Positions 10,390 through 19,006 of a stretch of 64,000 nucleotides of DNA are shown here, piece by piece. The stretch is from an uncultured Aquimarina sp. Its GTDB lineage: Bacteria; Bacteroidota; Bacteroidia; Flavobacteriales; Flavobacteriaceae. Numbering within the stretch: the first letter of the stretch is position 1; each line of letters starts with the position of its first letter. Under the pieces are notes generated by a model. That model did not search any database, was not told where the DNA came from, and was given only the letters and a program-made list of their open reading frames with translations. The translations under genes and the position numbers were made by a program. The DNA lies in NCBI GenBank assembly GCA_947500505.1, contig CANMSL010000006.1, positions 124,001 to 188,000 on the forward strand, given 5' to 3'.

Positions 10390-11568
10390 ATGAAGAGAAC
10401 TATATTATTTTTTATTGTACCCCTATTCATTGCTAATCTTTCTTGTAAAAATAAAGAACAAAATAAACCTATTCACAATTATACTAGTAAGAGTAGTACA
10501 TCTTTTATGCTAAAATTTTTGGATAATAAGGATACTCAAAAACTGTTATACGATAGTATCGTATATGGCAGCAAGTGTAAAGTTTCTATTAAAACAATAG
10601 AAAATAGACCCGCACTGGAAATAAAAACGAGTAAAGAATTTTCTGATGCTTTTGTAGATCTCAAAAAACTTTTTGGTCATACCATAAATTTCGAGAAAGC
10701 CAGATATTTAAGTATGAGCTTATTTGTTCCGGACCAAAGTTGGATAAGTGCTTTAAAATTAAATTTCAAAGACTCTATAGGCAATTTTGGAGGCTGTCCG
10801 GAAATAGCGAATAACTTTTATGGTAATTATAACAGATGGTTCGACATTGTTGTCGATATGAAGAAGCTTACACCACGTTTTAAGAATTGGCACGGTGATG
10901 GTAACCCTTTATCAAATACCTCATTATTATCTTTAAACCCATATAATGCGCATCAGGCAGACAGTTCGGTCATCTATATTAATAATATCAGTCTTACTAA
11001 CACAAAGCCTTCAGGTGATTACTTGACCTCTTTAGTTAAACCTGTAGATAGTATTCAGAATATTCCCTTTAAAATGGATTTTGATAATCCTGCTTTTCTG
11101 AGACAGTTAATGGCATATAGGAGTTTTGAATCCTCTTACCAGGCAATGTCTAAAAATATAGCTGGAAACAATACAATGGCGATCAGACTTAAAGGAAATT
11201 TAGAAAATAATAATATTGCTTTTTTACCAATATTAGATAAAGTTACAGGTCATCCTGTAGATTTCACAAAGATAAAAAGAATATATTTTTCATATTTTAT
11301 TACAGAAGATAGTGATGATTTTGATGGAATGTGGTTATATCTTACTACCGAACATTGGAACGATATTTTATTAGACAAAAAATTTTATAGTGATTATAAA
11401 AAAGGAATTTGGGAAAAAGTTAGCATTGACATAAATGATTTAAATTTAGAACAAATCAAAGGAGATGATCCTGTGCTACCAAACGTTTACGAATTACGGA
11501 TTAATGTCAATTATTTTCCTAAAAAAAAGAATATAGAAATGTGGATTGATGATTTTGGATGGGAATAA
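10390..11568 (+). CDS. Lipoprotein of unknown function with two similar beta-rich halves
   Basis: I do not recognise a named family. The N-terminus is a lipoprotein signal (IANLSCKNK, Cys about 20). The mature protein seems to contain two comparable jelly-roll-like segments, about 40-205 and 220-392. Each has a pattern of a strand-rich start, a line such as VDFTKIKRIYFSYFI or INFEKARYLSMSLFV, and an end such as VIYINNISL or EMWIDDFGW. That ending resembles the metal-binding end of CBM-type galactose-binding folds. It lies between GH9 and a CBM9 protein, with 35 nt to the latter, so a surface glycan-binding role is a reasonable inference but not shown. Confidence 0.6.
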   Translation: MKRTILFFIVPLFIANLSCKNKEQNKPIHNYTSKSSTSFMLKFLDNKDTQKLLYDSIVYGSKCKVSIKTIENRPALEIKTSKEFSDAFVDLKKLFGHTINFEKARYLSMSLFVPDQSWISALKLNFKDSIGNFGGCPEIANNFYGNYNRWFDIVVDMKKLTPRFKNWHGDGNPLSNTSLLSLNPYNAHQADSSVIYINNISLTNTKPSGDYLTSLVKPVDSIQNIPFKMDFDNPAFLRQLMAYRSFESSYQAMSKNIAGNNTMAIRLKGNLENNNIAFLPILDKVTGHPVDFTKIKRIYFSYFITEDSDDFDGMWLYLTTEHWNDILLDKKFYSDYKKGIWEKVSIDINDLNLEQIKGDDPVLPNVYELRINVNYFPKKKNIEMWIDDFGWE

Positions 11569-11603
11569 AACAATTTTAAAAGAAACCTAAATAACTGATT
11601 ATT

Positions 11604-12323
11604 ATGTCATTCTTCCTCAAAACAATGAGCGTTATTTGTTGTGCAATATGTCTTTTATCTTTTCAAAAGAGTAAAGGACAAGAAAAACAAAAATCTGAAA
11701 ATAACATTGCAAATGTAGTAAAAACTGAAAAGGTGCCAATTATTGACGGTAAATTAGATGAACTATGGAAAGCGTCAAAAGTTTATCAAATAGACAATTT
11801 GATTGATGGACAAATAACAGACGATGAAGACCTTAAAGCAGAATGGCGTACCCTTTGGTCACGTACTCATTTATATCTCTTTGTTACCGTAGTGGATGAT
11901 AAAAAATTAATGGATAGTCCTGGACATAGTTATTTGGACGATCAAATAGAATTGTTCTTTACTTCCGATAACAAAAAACCTAAGAGCTATTTCGAACCAC
12001 CCACTACCAATACATTTGCATACGAAAACCCCAGAAATGAAAAAAGTTTTGAATCTCATAAGGGCAAAGCAAATCATATAGAGGTAAAAGCCGAAACACC
12101 AACCGGGTGGACACTGGAAATAGCCATTCCGTTTTCTGACTGGAATATTGATCCTTACAACGGTTATAAAATAGGCCTGGATGTACAAGTTAATGACGAT
12201 GACGATCCTACAGACCAAGGCAAGCGTGATGCAAAAATTTCTTGGAATTCTCTGACCGATGTAGATGGAGGTGTTGCTTTTAATCCTCGTTTACAAGGAA
12301 CAGCTATTTTTATAGATAAATAA
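11604..12323 (+). CDS. CBM9-like sugar-binding protein, secreted
   Basis: Predicted carbohydrate-binding protein without a catalytic domain. A signal peptide (about 1-26, ending SKGQ) is followed by a single CBM9-type domain: VPIIDGKLDELWKAS, WSRTHLYLFVTVVDDK, LDDQIELFFTSDN, WTLEIAIPFSDW and GLDVQVNDDDD. The acidic run DDDDPTDQ resembles the calcium site of such modules. At 239 aa it is little more than the module. The aromatic residues needed to bind glucan or xylan chain ends cannot be placed by eye. It is 16 nt upstream of a clan GH-A hydrolase and probably co-transcribed with it and with the preceding lipoprotein. Confidence 0.82.
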   Translation: MSFFLKTMSVICCAICLLSFQKSKGQEKQKSENNIANVVKTEKVPIIDGKLDELWKASKVYQIDNLIDGQITDDEDLKAEWRTLWSRTHLYLFVTVVDDKKLMDSPGHSYLDDQIELFFTSDNKKPKSYFEPPTTNTFAYENPRNEKSFESHKGKANHIEVKAETPTGWTLEIAIPFSDWNIDPYNGYKIGLDVQVNDDDDPTDQGKRDAKISWNSLTDVDGGVAFNPRLQGTAIFIDK

Positions 12324-12339
12324 TTAAATGTAGCGAACA

Positions 12340-13830
12340 ATGAAACACCTATTAGCTACTTTACTAATAATTAATCTTTTATCCTGTAATTCAAAAAAGC
12401 AGGATATTAGTACGTCTGTACCCGTAGAAGGACCTGTTCAATTGCATCCTGAAAATCCACATTATTTTTTATACAAGGGTAAACCATTGGCACTAATATC
12501 TTCAGCAGAACATTATGGAGCACTGATCAACCTCGATTTCGATTATCAAAAATACCTCAAAACCCTGGCAGCAGATGGGATGAATTACACCAGAATTTTT
12601 ACAGGTACTTATTATGAAATTCAGGGCGAAAGTTTCGGGATTAAAAAAAATACCCTTGCACCGGATAAAGATAAAATTTGTACTCCCTGGATAACCGTTA
12701 AAACTGACCCTCAAGAAGAATTAAAATATGATCTTTCTCGATGGAATGAAAACTATTTTAAACGCCTTAAGGATTTTATGACCATCGCTACAAAGTATAA
12801 CATTATTGTTGAAGTCACCTTATTTTCTTCTATCTATCGTGAGGAACACTGGGACATCAACCCCCAGAATCCTAAAAACACAATAAATCTTACTGAAAGC
12901 ATTACTCGTTTTAATGCGCATACTCTTAATAATGGCAAACTTTTAAGTTATCAGATCGATTTTGTAAAAAAAATGGTGAACGAGCTTCATACATTTGATA
13001 ATTTATTTTTTGAGATTCAAAATGAACCTTGGTCTGATAATGGTTTTCCTGTTTATAATATTATGAATAAAGAAAATCTTAATCCAAAAGACTGGGAATT
13101 AAAAGCTGATTTTGCAACAGAAGAAGCGATGCTATGGCAAGAAAAATTAACTTCTGTGATTAAAGAAGAAGAGCGTAAATTGAACACTAAACACTTGATT
13201 GCCCAAAACTACACTAATTTTAAAGCACCGATTCCTGAAGTAAACGAAGATATCTCCATCATTAATTTTCATTATGCATGGCCAGAAGCAGTAAGATGGA
13301 ATTATCATTACAACAAAGTCATAGGATTTGATGAGACAGGTTTTGCAGGTTCGGAAGACGAAGTGTATAGAAGACAGGCGTGGCAGTTTATGCTCAGTGG
13401 CGGTGGATTATACAACAATCTCGATTACTCATTTTATGTAGGAAATGAAGACGGGTTAGGAGAAAACGATGCTCCGGGAGGAGGCGGAAAAGCATTGCGA
13501 AAACAATTAAAAATTTTGTCAGACTTCTTACATAGTTTTCAGTTGCATAAACTATCTCCTAATTTAGGGTGTATTAAAAGCTCTAAAGGTATGATACCAT
13601 ACGTTGTATCTGATCAAAATACTGCGTATGCTATATATCTAAGAGCTATTGGCATCAAAAATGCAAAATTAGAATTAAAGACAGGCGACGGTAATTTTAG
13701 GATAGAAATGATAGACCCTATAAACGGAAAATCAAATGCACCTTCTATTGTTGAATCTAAAGAAGGTATTCTAACAATAACATTAGATATCCCTGATAGT
13801 GAGTTGGCTTTGAAAGTTACAAAGGAATAA
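12340..13830 (+). CDS. Clan GH-A glycoside hydrolase (cellulase-like TIM barrel), lipoprotein
   Basis: Predicted exo- or endo-acting glycosidase with a (beta/alpha)8 barrel. The lipoprotein signal ends NLLSCNS (Cys about 16). The opening PVQLHPENPHYFLYKGKP is typical of GH5/GH30-like barrels in Bacteroidota. The acid/base Glu lies in FFEIQNEPW (about 229) and the nucleophile fits IGFDETGFAG (Glu about 332). The C-terminal 80 residues form a small beta-domain (IYLRAIGIKNAKLELKTGDG). Length is 496 aa. I cannot fix the family: GH5 with an unclassified subfamily or a neighbouring clan GH-A family are both possible. It ends the three-gene run 10390-13830. Confidence 0.72.
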   Translation: MKHLLATLLIINLLSCNSKKQDISTSVPVEGPVQLHPENPHYFLYKGKPLALISSAEHYGALINLDFDYQKYLKTLAADGMNYTRIFTGTYYEIQGESFGIKKNTLAPDKDKICTPWITVKTDPQEELKYDLSRWNENYFKRLKDFMTIATKYNIIVEVTLFSSIYREEHWDINPQNPKNTINLTESITRFNAHTLNNGKLLSYQIDFVKKMVNELHTFDNLFFEIQNEPWSDNGFPVYNIMNKENLNPKDWELKADFATEEAMLWQEKLTSVIKEEERKLNTKHLIAQNYTNFKAPIPEVNEDISIINFHYAWPEAVRWNYHYNKVIGFDETGFAGSEDEVYRRQAWQFMLSGGGLYNNLDYSFYVGNEDGLGENDAPGGGGKALRKQLKILSDFLHSFQLHKLSPNLGCIKSSKGMIPYVVSDQNTAYAIYLRAIGIKNAKLELKTGDGNFRIEMIDPINGKSNAPSIVESKEGILTITLDIPDSELALKVTKE

Positions 13831-13856
13831 TATCAACTAATTGCTAAAGTATTTTT

Positions 13857-13899
13857 AAAGGCACATTCAGTAGTATATAAATCTAGCACTTGTGCCTTT
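13857..13899 (+). terminator. Terminator of the 10390-13830 operon
   Basis: A 9-bp stem (AAAGGCACA with TGTGCCTTT) and a loop of about 25 nt, ending in TTTTT, lies 27 nt after the GH-A hydrolase stop codon on the plus strand. Confidence 0.6.
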
Positions 13900-13931
13900 T
13901 TAGGAAAGCAAACTTGTAAGTACCACAATAG

Positions 13932-13972
13932 AAAGGGTGAATTCTTCAGTAATTAATTGGAATTCACCCTTT
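13932..13972 (-). terminator. Terminator between convergent genes
   Basis: A perfect 13-bp stem (AAAGGGTGAATTC with GAATTCACCCTTT) lies 25 nt past the stop of the minus-strand gene 13997-15238. It has T-rich sequence on both sides, so it could act in both directions. Confidence 0.65.
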
Positions 13973-13996
13973 TTATAATTAAACGCTAAATAAATT

Positions 13997-15238
13997 TTAG
14001 TTCTTTATTATTAAGGTTACTGTTTCATTATTAATTTTGAATATATAAAGACCCTCATTAAATTTAGAGATATCTAATACTTCATAACCAGAAGTAATGA
14101 TTTTCTGCATTACCTTTCTTCCGGTACTATCATAGATCTTTAACGCATCACCCCTTTTAGAGCCAGAAATAATAACATCATTTTTTGTCGGGTTAGGGTA
14201 GAGTTTTATTTTAGCAATAGTATTAGCAACATTAATGCTATTTTTAATATCAGAAGAATCTTCACAATTGGGATCACAAGGTGTTTTGTTCGACCAAACC
14301 TCAAAATCATCCCAGAACATTACCAGAGGAGCACCTTTTGCTTCTACCTGCTCAATTAATTCCTTATTAGTATATAATTTCATGGTAGCCCAACTATCAA
14401 ATCCGCTTGGGTAATCATTATTGGGTGATTGTGTGGCATTATGAACATCAAAAACTACTTGTTTATCTTCTCCATCGGGTTGTATGGACATATAAAACCT
14501 TCCATTGTCTTTATCTCCTTGTTTAGCATAGTATTCGTAAGTCACCCATTGGTTAAGTGGTACAGGGATGGCAGTATTATTAATATTCCAATCAGTTATA
14601 TACTTACCTCCGCCATTAGTATGACTAGCTGTCAATCTCCAAAACAAATTATCTACGGGGCCCTTCTCATTTTTATAGTAATTTAAACTAATCCTGGAAC
14701 GTTTACCTTCACTTTTATTTATATCAGTCCAAAGCTCCATAGGCATAAGCCAAGTAAAACTCATATCAATATCTTTTACTTTGGCCCAAGTATAATTAGG
14801 TAAGAAAACCCGAACTTTACTATAGACTTCTTTTACATTATCCTGTAAATATAGCGCTGCCTGAATTCTCCCTCTACCATAATCGTTACTATTAGCTTCT
14901 TTAATATAATACTTCAATACTTTTCCGGCATTATTACCGGTGGGATCATTAATAAGACGTGCATACCGCATACTATCATCACCGCCTCCATATCTGACTT
15001 TAAATGCTCTTATATGATCATTATTCTCAAGATCTCCAATCCAATTGTTTTTATCAGGAAGTGATTCATCTATTCCTTTAATATCAAACCAATCTCCTTC
15101 AGCATCTGGTTTAGTCAAACGCGTTTTTGGTTCAAATCCTGATCGAAAAATAAGTTTTGCTTCAGATTCTTGTGCACAAACTAACTTAAAAATGAATACA
15201 TTAGTGAGGATCAACAGTATGATTTTAGTTTTTCTCAT
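13997..15238 (-). CDS. Secreted jelly-roll protein with T9SS sorting domain, possible polysaccharide lyase-like fold
   Basis: Secreted protein of uncertain function. A signal peptide (about 1-22, ending VCAQ) leads to a concanavalin-like sandwich of about 300 residues: FRSGFEP, GRGRIQAALYLQDNVKEVYSKVRVFLP, SFTWLMPMELW and MFWDDFEVW. This layout resembles polysaccharide lyase families with a beta-jelly-roll, and also non-catalytic concanavalin-like binding proteins. I cannot place catalytic residues. The T9SS tail runs from LYPNPTKNDVIISG to the C-terminus. It stands alone on the minus strand between a plus-strand operon and the GH1 gene, 259 nt away. The protein 59324-60283 may have a related fold. 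Confidence 0.65.
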   Translation of the reverse strand: MRKTKIILLILTNVFIFKLVCAQESEAKLIFRSGFEPKTRLTKPDAEGDWFDIKGIDESLPDKNNWIGDLENNDHIRAFKVRYGGGDDSMRYARLINDPTGNNAGKVLKYYIKEANSNDYGRGRIQAALYLQDNVKEVYSKVRVFLPNYTWAKVKDIDMSFTWLMPMELWTDINKSEGKRSRISLNYYKNEKGPVDNLFWRLTASHTNGGGKYITDWNINNTAIPVPLNQWVTYEYYAKQGDKDNGRFYMSIQPDGEDKQVVFDVHNATQSPNNDYPSGFDSWATMKLYTNKELIEQVEAKGAPLVMFWDDFEVWSNKTPCDPNCEDSSDIKNSINVANTIAKIKLYPNPTKNDVIISGSKRGDALKIYDSTGRKVMQKIITSGYEVLDISKFNEGLYIFKINNETVTLIIKN

Positions 15239-15497
15239 GGCTAATTTTTAGTTTTCCGGCGAAAATATTCGTTTTTACATCTTAAAAAAAACAGACAGGA
15301 AAAATCTTAGCGAAATGTTATTTTCATATTAAACATTGATTATATTTAGTTATTAATTAGTCTCTTTCACTTTCTTAAAGGTATAAACAAGCAAATTCGC
15401 GTATTGAGAATCAGGACTATAAAAATAACTAGATACTAAATAAACTAATGAACTACAATGAGTAATGAATCTGGTTTTGTACTTAATACTACAAGAC

Positions 15498-16880
15498 TCA
15501 AAAACCGTTCTTTTTCATAACTTCTTTATACCAAAGTGCTGAGCTCTTAGGGGTTCGCTCCAAAGTTTCATAATCTACGTAATGTATCCCAAAACGTTTC
15601 GAATATCCAAGAGCCCACTCAAAATTATCCATAAATGACCAGACAAAGTATCCTTTTAAGTTCACTCCATTTTGTATAGCCTGATGACAGGCTTTTAGAT
15701 ACCCTTCTATATATTCTTTCCGTACCGTATCATCTACGGAGCCATTTATCAATTCATCATCTAAAGCGCAACCGTTTTCAGTAATAAATAAGGCAGGATT
15801 ATCATAGCGATCACTGATCCATTCTAAAAGTTTCTGACATCCCCAAGGAATAATTGCCCAATTCATTGTGGTCATTTGCCAACTTGGATCAGCTGTAAGC
15901 TGTACATACTGATCTTCAAAAATACCTCCATTACCGTACACCTCATTTTGCACATCACTACTTTCATCCACGGCTGATGCATAAAGTCCCGTATAATGAT
16001 TCAGGCCAAAGAAATCCGAGGAACCTTTAATCATCATTTTGTCTTCATCTGTAAACTTTGGTAACCGATCCCCTACTCTTTCTTTCATCACTTCCGGATA
16101 ATCACCAAAATAGATGGGGTCAGCAAACCATCCTATAAAAAACTCTAAAGACCGCTGGGCAGCATCTTTGTCTGATTTAGAATCAGAAAGAGGTTCTCTC
16201 CAATCACAATTATTCGTAATCCCGATATTGCCTTTCTGTATCGACCGGTATCTTTCTCGATATAAGCGAACCGCTTTACCATGCGCTCTCAATAATTGAT
16301 GTGCCACTTCATAGGGTTCACTTTTAGATTTCCTTCCTGGTGCAAAAACACCTTCTCCATGACCTAAAATAGCAACTACCCAAGGTTCGTTTAATGTAAT
16401 CCAGTTTTTAACACGATCTCCAAAATGACTGAAACAGATATCAGCATATTTTTCGAAAAAATCCGCAGTTTCAGGATTCAACCATCCATCCTTTTCGGTT
16501 TGTAATGCCAAAGGTAGGTCCCAATGATAAAGAGTGATCCACGGCTCTATCCCGTATTTTAGAAGTTCATCGATCAAATTAGAATAAAATTGAATTCCTT
16601 CTGGGTTAACAGATCCTTGTCCGTCAGGCTGAATACGGCTCCAGGATATAGAGAATCGATATGCTTTTAATCCTAAATCAGCCATTAGTTTTACATCCTC
16701 TTTGTATTTGTGATAATGATCGCAGGCTATATCTCCTGTTTGCCCGTTATGTGTCCTTCCGGGTGTATGCGCATGCGCATCCCAGATGCTCCAAGCTCTT
16801 CCTCCTTCTGTTACAGCTCCTTCTATTTGATAACTGGAAGTTGCTGACCCCCATATAAAGTCTTTAGGAAATTTTATCAT
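15498..16880 (-). CDS. GH1 beta-glucosidase
   Basis: Predicted cytoplasmic beta-glucosidase that hydrolyses cello-oligosaccharides or other beta-glucosides to glucose. It begins FPKDFIWGSATSSYQIEGA, the GH1 N-terminal signature. The acid/base Glu is in WITLNEPW (about 165) and the nucleophile in LFITENG (about 368). Length 460 aa is standard and there is no signal peptide. It is 11 nt downstream of an aldose 1-epimerase on the same strand, so the two probably form one transcript that takes imported disaccharides to alpha-glucose. Beta-galactosidase or mixed activity cannot be excluded. Confidence 0.93.
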   Translation of the reverse strand: MIKFPKDFIWGSATSSYQIEGAVTEGGRAWSIWDAHAHTPGRTHNGQTGDIACDHYHKYKEDVKLMADLGLKAYRFSISWSRIQPDGQGSVNPEGIQFYSNLIDELLKYGIEPWITLYHWDLPLALQTEKDGWLNPETADFFEKYADICFSHFGDRVKNWITLNEPWVVAILGHGEGVFAPGRKSKSEPYEVAHQLLRAHGKAVRLYRERYRSIQKGNIGITNNCDWREPLSDSKSDKDAAQRSLEFFIGWFADPIYFGDYPEVMKERVGDRLPKFTDEDKMMIKGSSDFFGLNHYTGLYASAVDESSDVQNEVYGNGGIFEDQYVQLTADPSWQMTTMNWAIIPWGCQKLLEWISDRYDNPALFITENGCALDDELINGSVDDTVRKEYIEGYLKACHQAIQNGVNLKGYFVWSFMDNFEWALGYSKRFGIHYVDYETLERTPKSSALWYKEVMKKNGF

Positions 16881-16891
16881 TATTTTAAAAA

Positions 16892-17995
16892 TTAATCTTT
16901 TAGAATGTTATTTTGGGTAAAAAACTTAAATATAGTTGTAGTTCTATACACCTGATCTTTTTTAAGTATCACAGAAGGAAACTCAGAACGGTTAGGACTA
17001 TCCGGAAAATATTGGGGTTCTATGCAAAAGGCTCCATGGGGAAAATATTCCTTACCTTCTTTACCAAGTACTGGAGAGTTTATATGATTTGTGGTATAAA
17101 ACTGAAAACCAGGTTTATCTGTATACACTGCCATTACCCTTTTACTAATTGGTTCGTATACTTTGGCCGCTAAATTCAGGTTTTGTTTTTTAACTGAATC
17201 AATCATTAAGTTATGGTCATATCCATTAGCAAATTGTATTTGTTCATGTGCATCATTCAAATGATCCCCTATTCTTTTGGGCTGTCTAAAATCTAACGGA
17301 GTATTAGCAACGGAACCGATTTCGCCTGTGGGAATCATATTTTTATCTATAACCGTATAGTAACTGGAATTCATTCTAACCACGTGTTCGTAGATTGTTC
17401 CATTACCTGCTCCTCTTAAATTAAAATAGGAATGATTAGTAAGATTGACTATAGTATTTTGATCAGAAACAGCCTCATAATTTATTTTAATTTCATTCTC
17501 ATCTGTCAATTCGTAAACGACCTTAACCTCCAGATTACCGGGATATCCTTCTTCCAGATGTTTTGAAACATAGGTGAATATAATTTTTTGACTATTGATT
17601 TGATGAGCATTCCAGATAACATTGTTAAACCCTAACTCACCCCCGTGTAATTGATTTTTACCCTCATTAATTGTTAATTTATACGATTTTTGTCCTATAA
17701 AAAAACTTCCGTTGCTGATTCTGTTTGCGTATCTTCCTATGATTGCACCAATATATTTTTCATCAGATGAAATATAGTCACCAATGGTAGAGAAACCAAA
17801 TACTACATCGCAGAACTCTCCTTTTTCATTGGGAACCATTAGAGATACTAAACGTTGTCCATAATTGGTAAAGGCTGCTTCGATTCCGTTGTTATTGCTT
17901 AGTACAAAAAGTTTGGTTTTTTGATGATTTATCGTACTTTCAAAGTCCTGGAATTTTAATCCTGACCTGGTGATAGTCCTATTTGCATTTAACAT
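16892..17995 (-). CDS. galM: Aldose 1-epimerase (mutarotase)
   Basis: Interconverts alpha and beta anomers of free aldoses before phosphorylation. Family motifs seen: GRYANRISNGSF, LTNHSYFNLRG (catalytic His), GYDHNLMI (second His) and the base Glu in FCIEPQYFPDSPN. Length 367 aa is normal for a cytoplasmic enzyme with a short N-terminal extension. It is the first gene of a two-gene unit with GH1. Its upstream region, to about 18300, is AT-rich and contains GTAAGTACA on its own strand, also found upstream of the sulfatase at 21993; this may be chance. Confidence 0.92.
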   Translation of the reverse strand: MLNANRTITRSGLKFQDFESTINHQKTKLFVLSNNNGIEAAFTNYGQRLVSLMVPNEKGEFCDVVFGFSTIGDYISSDEKYIGAIIGRYANRISNGSFFIGQKSYKLTINEGKNQLHGGELGFNNVIWNAHQINSQKIIFTYVSKHLEEGYPGNLEVKVVYELTDENEIKINYEAVSDQNTIVNLTNHSYFNLRGAGNGTIYEHVVRMNSSYYTVIDKNMIPTGEIGSVANTPLDFRQPKRIGDHLNDAHEQIQFANGYDHNLMIDSVKKQNLNLAAKVYEPISKRVMAVYTDKPGFQFYTTNHINSPVLGKEGKEYFPHGAFCIEPQYFPDSPNRSEFPSVILKKDQVYRTTTIFKFFTQNNILKD

Positions 17996-18361
17996 AAGCT
18001 TATCTAATCTATCCGATTACTATTTAAATCTGATTTATGGATGTTTCTTCAGAAAAGAAATAAATTGTTCTATGCAAGTAAGGAATTAGATATTTTTTAT
18101 AATGGTCTTATTTTATCATTTTTCTATTGTAAAAATGCAATTTTCCGTCGTTCTTGTGTGTACTTACTTTTGTAACTTGAATTTTGGATCAAACACAAGA
18201 TTTTTGACATAAAAGCAGAAAATTTAGCAAGCTAAATCATTTAAATTTAAATGTATAACTCAATAATTTTACTATGATTTCCAGCTTTGGAGTTACTGGT
18301 TTTTTGTCAAATCGACATCTAGCACCTAAAATCAAAAAGAAAGGAAACATACATTAACTCA

Positions 18362-18642
18362 TATATGACAACCCGTTGTGCATTTTGATTTTTTTATATT
18401 CAAAATTCGTCGATTCGAGTGCTTCGACCAAAAGAAGAAGTGCTTGTCTGGCCGAAGTGCCAGGTAGATATCGAGAATAGGATTTCGAATCAAAAAAAGA
18501 TATTCTCGATACTCCGCTTTAGGCAGACGGGCTGGCTAATTTTCCTTCATTTTATTTTGGAAAATTACTTGAATCTACCTGGCGTGGTAGACAGGTTGAC
18601 GCTTTTTAAACATTTCTTTCAAAATGCACAAGGGGTATATGA
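18362..18642. mobile_element. MITE-like palindromic element, non-coding
   Basis: A roughly 280-nt element bounded by 17-nt inverted ends matching at 16 of 17 positions (18372-18388 and 18619-18635; shared core TTGTGCATTTTGA). TATATGA occurs at 18362 and again at 18636, directly next to the right end and 3 nt outside the left end, which suggests a target duplication. Inside are nested inverted repeats: GCCAGGTAGAT (18459-18469) with 18573-18583, and TATCGAGAATA (18469-18479) with 18501-18511. No transposase is encoded; the 77-codon ORF at 18419 lies on the palindrome and looks accidental. The element could be mobilised in trans or be a structured repeat family. The surrounding gap 17996-19006 shows no gene. 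Confidence 0.55.
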
Positions 18643-19006
18643 TAGCCAATAGTTAGAAAAAGAGCAGTCATTAAAATTATTAATGATATCTTGAAAAATG
18701 TTTATCTAATGAACATACAATGCACAGGGGTTTTGATAATTTTATAATCAACTCTATCTCAAGTTTGATCGCTTACTCACTTATCCAACTAAACCTTATA
18801 TTAAAGTTGATAATTTATAGATATATATTGCTCAAGTAGTAATCAAAGAGATAGAAACATCGATCGTTGTTCTAAATCAGTAGAAGCAGCTTGATGACCA
18901 TTAGGATTGGAAAGAAGAAATGATCAAGTATGGTTTCTTTTAATTTTACTTTCCTAAATCAATGAAATTAATTCTGATTTGGATTTAGTTGTTTTCAAAA
19001 AAAGTA

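Noticed and set aside
18362-18642. Integron attC site
   Set aside because: CAAC...GTTG-like ends are suggestive, but no integron integrase or cassette array is present.
18419-18652. 77-aa ORF
   Set aside because: It lies on the palindromic element, starts inside it and ends just outside; its sequence has no protein-like pattern.
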